DNA of 64,000 nucleotides from Rotaria sp. Silwood1 (Eukaryota; Rotifera; Eurotatoria; Philodinida; Philodinidae), in contig CAJNOP010000002.1 of NCBI GenBank assembly GCA_905250075.1, forward strand, positions 7,801,565 through 7,865,564, read 5' to 3'. The translations under genes were made by a program, and so were the position numbers. Of the stretch, positions 11,534 to 22,953 are shown one piece after another. The notes beneath the pieces are model-generated. The model did no database searches. It had not been told where the DNA came from and saw nothing but the letters and a program-made list of their open reading frames with translations. Positions within the stretch are counted from its first letter, which is position 1; each line of letters begins with the position of its first letter.

Positions 11534-14500
11534 ATGATGTTTGATAAACTTCAACTAATGAAAAAGCTTTGTTGTAGACAAAAAAAACTAGATAAAAAAA
11601 TGGCTGATAATTATGATATTTCACGAAATCCAAGTGATTTACCTAAATCAAAAGGTATTACAAATGTTCGTCCTGGTGCTTCTCGTCAGCATTTTCTCAA
11701 CTTTGACAATACGAATTCTGAACCAGAGAGTTCTCGTCGACAATTAACAGCCTGTTCTTGGCATAGTTCAATCAAGTAAAACTACCTTTCTTTTTACGTT
11801 TATTTATTTATTTTTGAATAAATTGAAACATTTTTCAGTGAGGAAAACAAAGAGAAAACAGATGTTGTGAGTTTGTGTATTCATCTATTAGATCTTCTTT
11901 TTCACATTGTCTTGGAGTGTCTTACATAACACTTTGAAGTTTTCTTGATTAACATTAACTTAGAGAAATAATTACTTATTTAGGAAGATATATTTTCTAC
12001 TGAAATTGATGAAGAAGTCTATGAACGATATTCACTTCGAGGTTTGTTACCAGAACAATGGACAAGAGGTAATATTATTCTTTTTATTTTTTATTTTTTG
12101 ATTTCATTCTTATTATAGGACATGGTGCAACTGATACATTAAAAAATATTACTGATAATCATTGTAGCGCATTGTAAGTAAGAAATCTGAAGTTTCGTTT
12201 TTTCTTCGATGTGTTGATAATCTGTTTTTTGTTTTTGTTCATAAAGTTATGACAAAGCCATGGAACTTATGGGAAAACGTATAAATTATGAAGAAGCATT
12301 AGTTAATATAAATAAATGTCTTCTTCTTAAACCATTTCATATTCCATTTTATGAAATTCGATCAGAAATCTATTTAAATTTATGTGATTTTCAAAGTTCT
12401 ATTATAAGTTTACAAAAAAGTATTTTATATACACAAGTAACAACAGCTAATAATGCAACAAGTAATAGTCGATTATCAAAAACGGACCAACAAGCAATAT
12501 CAAAACCTGTAACACCAGTTATTTATCGAGAAGATCGATTAACAAATGATAAAATAGCATTTCTTCGATATATCTCAGGTGTAACATTATTCGATCAAAA
12601 ACTTTATTTAGATGCACTGGGTATTGTTGCTAATGGTTCTAATATATTTATTACATTACCATTTCAAATTTATAGGTATTTAAATATAAAATATACTAAA
12701 GAATGAATATGTTGTTTTTTATTGTTTTAGTATCCTTTGTCTAACAGCTTTAAATAAAATCGATGAAGCAAGTACATTAATAACTCAAATGATCGAACAA
12801 TATCCTCAAAATGCTGATTTGTTAATTATTCGTGCTCGTCTATACTATAAAGACAAGAATAAGGTTTTTATTGAAGAATTATGTTATTTTTTCAATTAGT
12901 TAAATTTTACGAAGAAAAAACAACATGAACTTTTTGAATAACTTCTTCAATAACTTGTACAACATGTAAAACACTTGTTATAGCTTGAGTTGCTATTGTA
13001 TCTTGCATTGTAGGAATTAAATTAGTTATCATATTGTTGATAGTTTGTAGATGTGTTTTAAGAAAAGTACTTAATTTTGAAATTAATTCTCGAAATTGAG
13101 TTGCTAAATTACCATTAAGAAAACTTTGAAGAATTTCAAGAATTGATTGTTGAAAAGAAAGTTTAAATAATCGAAGTTCAGCTAAAAGATTTAATTTAGC
13201 GTCATTTTCTAAATCACGTTTACCAAGTGGTGGAATTTTATCACCAATCCATGATGTTACACTATAAATAGCACTTGAAACTGCATTTGTGAGAGCAGAA
13301 TGAATATTTGAAATAGTACCAATAGCTGTATCAATATGTTCAGCAATTGGACTAACAACTGGACTTATGATATCCCAAATATGCATAAGATCACGTTGTT
13401 GTGCAAGAGGAATACTAGTGCTAAAAGCACCATGGAGTTGAGCAATAAGTAAAACAATAAGAATAAGTTTCATGCTTGTGATATTCGTAAAATGTGTTTT
13501 TTGATTTGGAAAAAGACTGCTTTTTTAAGTGTAACTAACAGATGGTTTTATTTCTCATATTTGTATTTTATCATTTTAGTTAGCACTTTGTTATTATGAT
13601 GTGCGGGATGCTTTAAGGATTCAAGAGGACCATCCATTAGCCAATCGTATGATGTCTGCTCTTGAAGAAACTGCTCAACAGTCACGTGATAATTGTGTGA
13701 ATATGTCAATTAAAGAACGCTTGAATGATGCTCTAGCATCAATTAATCTTTCCATACACCTTTTTCCAATTGAAGCAGAATTTTATTTACAAAGGTAAAG
13801 GAAACAAAATTCTCACTTAACATTTTTTTTATATAAATTTTTTTTTCTTTTTTTTTTTTGTTTTTTGTAGAAGTATAATTTATCGAAAAATGAAAAAATT
13901 TCAATTAGCAACTGATGAATGTTTACTTGTATTTGATAAAATTGGACATAATGAACAACATAAACTTTATGAACAAGTACAAAAACAATTTGTTCTTATT
14001 TATAATGAATGTTCGTTAAAATGTTTACAAACTGGTTATTATGATGATGCTATTGATTTATTAAATCGAGCACTTAATTATGAAAAACGATCGGCTGAAT
14101 TATATATTAATCGAGGAGGTTACAATTGATATTCTAATAATAGAAAAGAATCTAAAAGAAAAATATTTATTTATTTTTTTGTTCTTTATAGATTGTTTTT
14201 ATGCTAAAGGGAAAATAACTTACGCTTTACAAGATTATGAACAAGCACTTGAAATGGCACCAAATAATAAAGAAATAAAATTACGTATTTCTGATGTATT
14301 TTTTAATAATGCTGAACAACATTACAAAGAAAAACGATATAAGGTTGAAGAGCTTTTTCTTTTTCAATGTTAATTTTGTTTTTCTATAATTTGTTTTCTT
14401 AAAGGACTCTTGTAATGAATTAACAAAAGCTATTAATGTTAATCCATCTGTGGCAAAATATTATGTTTCACGTTCACGTGTTAAATATTTAACAGAAGAT

Positions 14501-14683
14501 ATTGAAGGAGCTCAAGAAGATATTGTTGCAGCTATATTAATTAATCCATTAGAAGATGGATGTATTGATGTTTTACCAAGACTATTTGTTGATACAACAC
14601 TTGCTGAAGTTCTTAATTCATCATTAACAAAAACTGTTAAAGAAAGTTTATTAAAACGTGGTGTTCACTTAACTATTTCCTAA
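11534..14683 (+). CDS. TPR-repeat protein, TTC16-like
   Basis: Ten exons (11534-11775, 11839-11866, 11984-12068, 12119-12173, 12247-12675, 12731-12863, 13580-13794, 13871-14118, 14192-14343, 14405-14683) give 621 residues, in frame throughout. After a charged N-terminal region, TPR helices run from about residue 140 to the end. Examples are NYEEALVNINKCLLLKPFHI, GYYDDAIDLLNRALNYEKRS, then ELYINRGDCFYAKGKI and TYALQDYEQALEMAPNNKEI, and finally a repeat with NVNPSVAKYYVSRSR. The spacing, the ELYINRGDCF element and the C-terminal NPS.AKYY.SR repeat resemble TTC16, but other TPR adaptors cannot be excluded. Exon 2 is a 28-nt micro-exon. Intron 12864-13579 is larger and contains an antisense gene. 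An alternative in-frame start exists at 11600. TPR arrays bind partner proteins; TTC16 itself is little studied. Confidence 0.8.
12907..13473 (-). CDS. Secreted helical protein nested antisense in an intron
   Basis: A 188-residue single-exon frame on the minus strand, lying wholly inside intron 12864-13579 of the TTC16-like gene. The N terminus is a textbook signal peptide: MKLILIVLLIAQLHGAFS, with probable cleavage near the Ala-Phe-Ser. The mature part is predicted mostly helical and amphipathic, with no cysteines, and is rich in Ile, Leu, Thr and Gln (LRLFKLSFQQSILEILQSF, ISKLSTFLKTHLQ, QVIEEVIQKVHVV). A PPLGKRDLEND element near residue 84 has the Gly-Lys-Arg form used for prohormone cleavage and C-terminal amidation, so a peptide-precursor role is possible. 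An amphipathic lipid- or ligand-binding secreted protein is equally possible. I do not recognise the family. The clean signal peptide and an open frame of 567 bases in AT-rich DNA argue that it is real. Confidence 0.65.
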   Translation of the reverse strand: MKLILIVLLIAQLHGAFSTSIPLAQQRDLMHIWDIISPVVSPIAEHIDTAIGTISNIHSALTNAVSSAIYSVTSWIGDKIPPLGKRDLENDAKLNLLAELRLFKLSFQQSILEILQSFLNGNLATQFRELISKLSTFLKTHLQTINNMITNLIPTMQDTIATQAITSVLHVVQVIEEVIQKVHVVFSS

Positions 14684-14732
14684 TACACATATATATTTTT
14701 TTCTTTTTTAATTTTTATATTTTATTTGAACA

Positions 14733-14764
14733 AATAAAATAAACTCCGTTCATAATTCTTTTAG
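14733..14764 (+). promoter_or_regulatory. Poly(A) signals followed by acceptor-like site (intercistronic)
   Basis: Overlapping AATAAA hexamers (14733-14743) lie 50 bases after the TTC16-like stop. They are followed within 20 bases by a pyrimidine-rich AG (ending 14764), 37 bases before the next ATG. This is the arrangement expected where an upstream message is cleaved and the downstream one receives a spliced leader, though an ordinary 5'-UTR intron is also possible. Confidence 0.4.
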
Positions 14765-14801
14765 ATTTTTGTAAAAAAAAGGAAAAAGAAAAAAAAAGTA
14801 A

Positions 14802-17800
14802 ATGGATCCACCACCGAAAAGAAGAGGTCGTCCGAGAAAGTATGTGAGAAAAATCAAATAATATTGAGTTATACTGTAATATTTCTTTTTCCAGAACAAA
14901 TATTATTCCTAATAATGAAGTTCAGACAAATAATACGAATAATGAATGTAAGATTTATTTGATTCGAGATAATTATTTATTTATTATTTTATTTATCAGT
15001 AATTGTACCAAAAATTGAAAATTTATTAACAATGAATACAATGATTGTTGAACAAAGAAAAGCAGCTAAAGTTAAAAAGAAATGTATGTTTTATAATAAG
15101 ATATTCTTATCAAAGATTATTAGTATATATATTATGTTTTTTTATTGTTTGTTATTATAGACAAAGAAGCTAGTAGTGAGGAAGAATATGTAAATGAAAA
15201 TATTGAAGATGAATCTGATGAAGATATTGAAATGCCAAATCGTCGATCATCAGCTGCTAAACGTAAATCAATAGCTATTCAATCAAAAGATCAAACAGAA
15301 AAATGGGGCAATTATCGAAATACAATTGATAATGGACCTGTACCACGTATTTATTTCTATTTTATTATTATAAGAAAATGTTTTTTTGACTTAATTATTT
15401 ATTTATTTATTTATTATTATAGAACATCCATTAACTTTAAATGAAATAGCATTTGATGTAGCACTTAAATTACAACATGGTAATCAAAATCAACATTTAG
15501 CAATTGATTATCTTGATCATGAAAATCAAATTGAATTTATTAAAGATACAAAAATGACAGAACAAGTTTTACTTGATACATATCGTATTCAACTTTCTCA
15601 AAATGTATGTAGAATCAAATACGTTTACTGTATTGATATAGATGTTGAATTCGATGGATTTTACGTTTTTCTTTTTCTTAGAGATTATCTATCATCTAGG
15701 AGTTAGCGTTATTTCCTAAGATAAGAACAAATATAATTATTTCTTATTAATATAACAAGAATAGAAAATATACGAAGAACATTATTTATGACTTAACAAC
15801 TGTTGAGTCTACACATTTTCAATATAGATTTAAGAATTTGCGTATCTTTTTTATGGTTTAGCGGTTCCATTTTGGTTCTTGGTCTTAGTTTTTGAAAACA
15901 CCGAGCTCTAGTGAATGTAAATCTTCTCTTCAATCGCACTTACATCCTCACAGCACGGATAAGCAATGAAACAGATTGATAGTCTATTGACTACCGCAGA
16001 TCATAACCGCACTATAAAAGACATGTACAAATTAATTATGAATTGATTTGAAATCGGATGTATATGCATATATATATCTGTCTTCCATCCTTAACGAACT
16101 AATAAAATATATATTATTTTATTTCTTCTATACAGACGGACGATGGTCCATTATTTCTTCAACCATTTGAATCTACTGTACATAAAAATAAAGTATTTAC
16201 AATAAATACTGGTATTGGTCCAATTCAATCTCTTGATTGGCTTTCAATGCCAACATCCCAATGTTCTGTGACACATCAATATTTAGCTGTAGGTTGTTCA
16301 CGTTCATCCTTAGTATCAAAACATTTCTATGATGAAATATATTCATATAAAAATTATATTCAAATATGGATGTTTGATTTATCAAATATGAAAACAAGTT
16401 TAACACCAAAAAATCATCAACTTATTTGTTTAATAGCAATTAATGATAGTGGTTCTATATGGGCATTAAAATGGTCTCCATCATCTTCATTACCATCAGC
16501 TTATTTAGCTGCTGGTACAAGTTCAGGTTCAATTTATTTATATAAAATATTTTCTAAACCATTGACATCATTATATGAATCATCAAATCAAATTTTATCA
16601 TTTTATAAATCAACAAAATCAATTCGATTTGCACTTACTGAACCAAATAATCATACACAATGTTTATCTATTGATTGGTCTAAGCACGATCCAAATCGTC
16701 TTGCTGCTTGTTACAGTAATGGTTTTATTGCTCTCTTTCATGTTAATACAGAAGTAAAATATTTAATTGAAATTGTAAAGAAAAAAATATCAATCAATAC
16801 ATCTAAAAATTATCAATTTGTTTCGTTTTTCTTTAATATTTAGACAGCAAATCAAGAGAAAATTATTTTTCCTATTCGATTTTTTCGAATTTCTTACACA
16901 CCAATTCGTGATATTAAATTTTTAAATGATTCATCAAATCTTGTTTTAACTATTGCAAATATTGCAAAAAGATTTTCGTATAAAAACTGAATTTTTTTTG
17001 TAAAAAAATTTTATTTTCATCGTTTGTTCTATTTTCTGTTTAAGTGTATGGGATTTCGATGATCATTATCAACATTTAATTGATATTGAAAATAGTGGTA
17101 CAGAATCAGTTATAAGATCATTAACTGGTGATCTTTTATGTGTAAAAGAATTTACACCGTATGTTTAACAGAAAAAAAAAACAAAGGAATATAATTTAGT
17201 TTTGTTTATTTTTTATTCATATAAGATCATATGCTCGAACAAGTGCTTATCTTACATATGAACCTGAAACAAATAATCTTCCAAAACATATTTATTTTCA
17301 ATCAACACCTGATCATGTTTTAAGTGTAGATTATTCACCATGGCTTGATTCAATTTTACTGTGTGATTCAAATGGTACAGAAAAATTTTTTCTTTTTGTT
17401 TTTCGTCTTAAAGAAAATGATTTATTTTAGGTCAAGTTTATTTCTTTCGATTAACAAATTTTGTACGATGGACAAGAAAAAATGAATGTTCATTAAAATA
17501 TCGATTAGTAAAACGCAGAACACTGAATGATTGTCTTTTGTTATATATAAATGAATTATTTATTTTAGAAATTATTTAATTTAAATGCAATAATCAAACC
17601 GGAGAAACAAGAAGAGATATCAAATCGTAAGAAAAAATATTTTTTATTAGTACGACGAATGCTAAGGAGAGATACAACCAATCGTGAAACATTCTGTAAA
17701 ATACGATCTAAAAGTGCATATAAATAATGTCTCATTATAATGCATAGACTAAATAAGGCATCAATCGAGAATTAAGTAAAAGAATGGTAAAGAAATGGGT

Positions 17801-19072
17801 CATAAAATAGATAGCATTAGGTGTACACAGTTGCAGTTTACTGAGTACACGAACACATTGACATTAGTTTGTCAGTCAACACAAATGCTAGCAAGACCTT
17901 CTAACGTTTTTAGAAGTGGAAGGGGCTAAAAAACCGATAGGCAGTCCGTCTGAAAGAAAGTGACTGAGAAAAGCTGCCTTATAATACTTGATACACAGTT
18001 TTCTGGTCAGATCTTAGGGTTTTTTGTAGATACGACGTAAAAATTGCGAGGGACCAGCTCACTCCGTTCCCTCTGATATTGAGACGTAATGATACCAATG
18101 TAATCAGTGCACTGGTAGACTTTATATCAGTAACTCAGTATTCACTACTTTGTGAAGCTTTCTGGCTACTAATCAGTTTTAAGTCTGAGAGAAGTTTTCT
18201 CTGATCACGTAGCTCTAAACTTATTAGAAAGAGCATATAAGATCCGTACACAAAGAAAACGAATGTACATGAACATACTAGAAAAGAGAACATATATCTA
18301 GTCATGCATGACAGCAGAACGAAAAAGATATATGTGGAATACGTATATATGATAACGTCACAATGATTATAGTAAAAATGAGATGAGATGACGCTACCTA
18401 ACTATTGACATCAAGGTTACACATCGCTAGGTAGAATAAACAATCACCATGTAAGTAATAACAGCAGCTACATCATGTTGTACTTTTTGACCTCGCAGCG
18501 ATTGTGCTAACAGCTTTTCGTTTTCTTCAGCGGAGTTTCAACGATTTATTATGTGATTTCGCCTCACGAATTCCTATAAAAACACTCAAACGTCACTCCT
18601 AAAATTCAATCAACTTTATCATATTTTATTATATATATTTTAGTTAATCAAGGAATTGATGAACCAATTTTTGAGCAGTCGTCATTTACAGATTTAGTTG
18701 ATAAATATTATCTTGATACAAATTTATGCTGTGATGTAATTTATATTTAAATATTTAGAAAAAAAAACTAATACTTGTTTTTATTCTTTAGCAAAAGTTT
18801 GTTAGTAAACAAGATGATTTTAGTAAAGCTGGAAGTTATTCTTTGAATTCTTTACATAAAGTAATATTTCCTTCTGTTTTTGTTTGAAATATATAAAAAA
18901 ACAAACAATTAATTTTTTTAAAATCAATTAGATTCGTTTTAATCCAAATCTGGGTTCATATGGTTGGTATGCATTTGGTGGTGAATCTGGTTTAATTTTT
19001 ATTCTTCCACTTAATCAGTCATGGTCAAATCATGCAATATCTATCTATGAACACGAAAATAAATTAACATAA
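14802..19072 (+). CDS. GTF3C2: TFIIIC subunit 2-like WD40 protein (GTF3C2 / TFIIIC110)
   Basis: Fourteen exons (14802-14839, 14895-14947, 15000-15083, 15161-15346, 15423-15604, 16136-16753, 16844-16977, 17045-17158, 17226-17374, 17431-17507, 17569-17626, 18644-18735, 18792-18860, 18932-19072) sum to 1,995 bases, 664 residues. The protein opens with an AT-hook, PPKRRGRPRK, whose last Lys codon is split by intron 1. Lys- and Glu-rich acidic sequence follows, then from residue 181 a WD40 propeller. Its markers are QYLAVGCSR, YIQIWMFDLS, SIWALKWSPS, SAYLAAGTSSGSIYLYKIF, QCLSIDWSKHDPNRLAACYS and SVWDFDDHY. The AT-hook plus C-terminal propeller, and the LAVG...IQ.W..D...IW.LKW.P order, match the second-largest TFIIIC subunit, which helps TFIIIC bind B-box promoters for RNA polymerase III. 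It is shorter than human GTF3C2. Introns 15605-16135 and 17627-18643 are long and hold no recognised gene. Confidence 0.8.
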
Positions 19073-19119
19073 TAGAATTCAAATTCAAATTCTCTTCATT
19101 ATTCCATAGCTGTTATTTT

Positions 19120-19138
19120 TGTTCTGTTATTTTTTCAG
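19120..19138 (+). promoter_or_regulatory. Splice-acceptor-like tract abutting a start codon
   Basis: A pyrimidine tract ending ttttttcag touches the ATG at 19139, only 66 bases after the stop of the TFIIIC-like gene. No room exists for a normal promoter plus 5' exon between the two genes. A trans-spliced leader, or a 5' exon inside the upstream gene, is implied. Confidence 0.5.
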
Positions 19139-22100
19139 ATGTATTCGTCAAAACTGTTAGTTTTTCAACGATCGATTTCTCAATTATCCTATCGTTTGTC
19201 AACATCACATACATTTCCAAATGAAGATCTTCTATATACAGTTAAAACAACTAATGGTCATATACGATCAGGTTTGTTTAGTTTTTCTTTTCTATTATGA
19301 AACTCACATATATTTTCGAATAGTAAGCGCAAAATTTTAAGTCGAGGTTTTTTGGCTTGTCGACACTTTGGTAATCCGAGTCAAATCCTTTCCTAGCAAC
19401 TGAAAATGCCTAGTACTAGACTTCTTTTACATAGTTTCTTAGTAACGGAAATAGACGCTGAACATCATTAACAAAAAGACTTACGCGAAAATCTCTCTAA
19501 GTTTCAAATCGCTTTTCGACCGAGTTAGTATCCATCTCATGAGTACAAGTAAGTAATAGAAAAGTCTAAAATGATTTAGTTTTTCCAAGCCGTCATTCCC
19601 TGAGATATCAAAATTTCAGTAGATTTTTCTACAAAAGGCTTTGATCCTCCTCAGATTGCATGAACAAAGTTCGCAATGAAATTAGTTCACTAGATAAATT
19701 GTTACTTTTCCAGTGTTTCCTATCTTGAGATATCTAAAATTCTCTTATGCGTAACAGCAAATTTTGTTCATAGCAAGTTCAAAGTTGAGTTTTCATGTGC
19801 TTTTCTACTACTACTCAGTAGCACTCACCGAATAAACATTGTTTTGATCAAGAACCATTTTGATACTTGGAAAGATTCCTTAGTTAGTCTATTGTAGAAC
19901 ATTTTAAAACATTCGTTTAACTATGAATGATTGAAATAATTTTTTGAAAATCCTAACGAGAGCAGTTTCTGATTTTTCTATAGATAAGCAATTATGTGAT
20001 AGATATCAAGGATGATGGCTAGTCGGGTATTGATTTGCTACGGTCGTCATATGATCAACACAATAAGTATGAACTAATCAAGCTTTTACTTTCGAAATTA
20101 CTCAATATCAGTGTTTCTGAGTTTGTCAGGATATATAATAGCACGTTATGATTTGCTGTGAATATAAAGAAAATATACAATCGACTTATTTTTTATTCAG
20201 CTGAATAAATGTTTTGAATAATGCTAATAATAGTAAATTAAGAAAAAAAAAATCAAAAAAAAAATCTTCTTACGATCAGTTATCATTAAAAAGGAACTAC
20301 TGATTGTAGAACACCTTTTTTTACTTTACATATTTAATATTAGTAAAATGAAGTTGAATAAGACATATGAACTCCACATTTCAGCTATGAAAAAGTTTGT
20401 GCTTTTTTAATTAATGTAATTTTTTTCAAGCTTTATATCCATTAAATGCTGCTGATTATCCAAAACAAGTTTTACCTGATTTACATTTAATGAAACTCTT
20501 TCGTGATATTGAATTATTAAAAGAAAATTGTGAACAACGTAATTTAATTCTTGATATAAATCAACTTGCATCAGATTATCAACGTTGGCAAACACATAAA
20601 AAAGAATATAAACGTTTACGTGATCTTCACCATATACAAGAAAAATTACGTGAAGAAAAAAAACAAACAAATGATTTAACCATGACTGATATTAATGAAA
20701 CAGATATAAATAAAACAAAAAAACGTAAGAAAAAAATTCAATCGAACACCAATACATCAAAAGAAGTAACACCAAAAGTACTCCCAGAAAATCTGTGAGT
20801 ATATAATTAATTGATATTAAAAAATTTCACGTAGAATTATAGAATTTCTACGCGCTTTACACCGGTCGACGTAAATACGATTAAAACATTTTCCGATATT
20901 GTCAGTATTTTGTAGCTAATGATCACAGTCAAATAACTAAATTCTATTCCGAAATAGAACCAGTTAGAGATCACATATTTTATATGAAAAAAGGAATTTT
21001 ATTGAGTTCTTTCTTTACTAATCGATATCATTTGAAATAAGTTATTATTCCTCTGTGCAATGTTCAAATCAACCTTTGCCATTCCATTGTGAACTTTACA
21101 TCGAATTTATAATTAACATAACTATTGTTCAGTCTCTTATACGCTAGATCAATTACTTTATTTTAATCCAAAAGCCAACGTTGTGAGGAATAGTTATATA
21201 TATATTTATATGATGCTGAAAAAAATTGAAAATTGATAAGAGACAAGATCAAATAAAAAACAATATGTGACTGACTTTGCAGAAAAGTTTCCTGATATCT
21301 TTTTTCTTCTAAGATTTTTATGTCCTTCGCATGCAATATCACTAACAAAATTAATACGAAACCTTTTTTTTTCTCTACTCATTAAATTAAATATATTTAT
21401 AATCTTTTCTTTTTCTTTTATATTTAAGCGAATTTCATGATGAATCTGAAATGATTACAAGTGTTGATAATGCTTGGATTGAATCTGTAGCTAATGCATC
21501 AAGATTAACAGATGATTCTAAATATGCACGCGGTGAAGCAATAATGAATGATAATGAATTTAATTCTTTAAAACAACATTTTGAACAATTTCGTCAAAAA
21601 TTTCGTTTATTTGATCAACGTTTTATTGTTGCATGTCTTCATTTACCAGCTGCACAACATATTGCTGTACCAGCTAAACCATCAGATGGTTTAACAATAT
21701 ATGAATCACCAATACCTATTGTTAAACATGCATTTAATTCTAAAACATGGCATGAATTATGTCATGTTGAAAAAAGTGATGTTTCGAAATTTGGACCATA
21801 TTGGCTTGGTAAAGCACCATTACATAAACATGAATTAGTTCATACTATATGTACAGATTTAACAAGATTAGGTTTTCAAGAAATGTCATCAATAAGTATG
21901 GCAAAGCCATTTATTTATGAAGCATTAGGTGCTAATATAAATGAAAGTCGTCATGTTTTAACAACATTTGAAAGTGCAGATGATCCACGTTCACGTTCAT
22001 TAATAACGTCAGGTTTAGGTTCATTAGCATCTTTACTTGTACCATTTGTACGTCGAACATTTTTACAAACAGATTTACCATATTATGTATTTACACAAGG

Positions 22101-22728
22101 TGCAACATATGATGTTACACATGAACAAACGTATAAAATTCAATTATTAACTATGACTAATATACGTGATACGCATTTAAAAAATTTTGCTGATCCATTA
22201 TTAGATAAAGAAGTCACAGATTTACATTTAAATTCATCAAATATATCTATTGAACGTGAAAATGAATATAATTTTCATTTAAAAACCAGTTTACTCAATA
22301 AAAATCCATATCGTTTTAAACAAACATCTAGTTTAGATGAACTTTTTGTAGAACTAACACGTCTAATGTATACTTTATATGAAAAATTTCGTTTACCATT
22401 TCGTATAATTAATTGTTCATCAGATAAATTACGTTCATATGAATCAATGAGACTTGATTATGAAGTATTTTTACCAAGTTCAAATTCATATGTACGTGTT
22501 GGAAGTATATCGTTAATTGGAGATTATCTTAGTAGACGTTTAATGATTCGACATAAAAAAGTTAAAGATGATAAGAATGTTAATATCAAAGAAAAAATCA
22601 CTTCGGAAAATGATGTACCAAGAGAAACAAAATTTAATTATGTACAACTTATACATGTACAAGTTGTTGATGTTGATATGTTAACTAAGTGTTATGTTGA
22701 AAAAGAACAAAAAGGTTTTTCAAAATAA
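19139..22728 (+). CDS. Catalytically degenerate mitochondrial seryl-tRNA synthetase paralogue (SLIMP-like)
   Basis: Three exons (19139-19271, 20431-20794, 21429-22728) give 598 residues. The first 23 residues (MYSSKLLVFQRSISQLSYRL...) form a basic, Ser/Leu-rich, acid-free mitochondrial targeting signal. Next come a SerRS-type N-terminal coiled coil (ELLKENCEQRNLILDINQLA to LREEKK), a Lys-rich linker, and a class II synthetase-like core from about residue 180. The motif-2 region reads LPYYVFTQGATYDVTHEQ, so the ATP-binding Arg expected in YRxE is absent. The segment that in SerRS reads SNCxDFQxRR is here SLIGDYLSRRLMIR. Motif 3 is not recognisable and the protein stops early (QVVDVDMLTKCYVEKEQ). 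Aminoacylation is therefore unlikely. It resembles SLIMP, the inactive SerRS2 paralogue described in insects with mitochondrial DNA and proteostasis roles; the exact orthology is inferred. Introns 19272-20430 and 20795-21428 hold no gene I can support. Confidence 0.75.
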
Positions 22729-22953
22729 AATAAATCATAAACTCAATTTAAAAAAAATGTTCATTTGTTGGTTTTCTTCTTTCATTTAGTCATAGTTGTC
22801 TTTCTTCTGATTGTGTAACCTTTAATAAACGTTCTGAATGTTTTAAATTTTTTTGTTTTTTTTGTTGGAGATTCATGTGAATATATAAAATTTCATTGAT
22901 TTTTATCAAGACTTTCAAGATATTGTTTATATTTATTGTTAACAAATGAAAAT

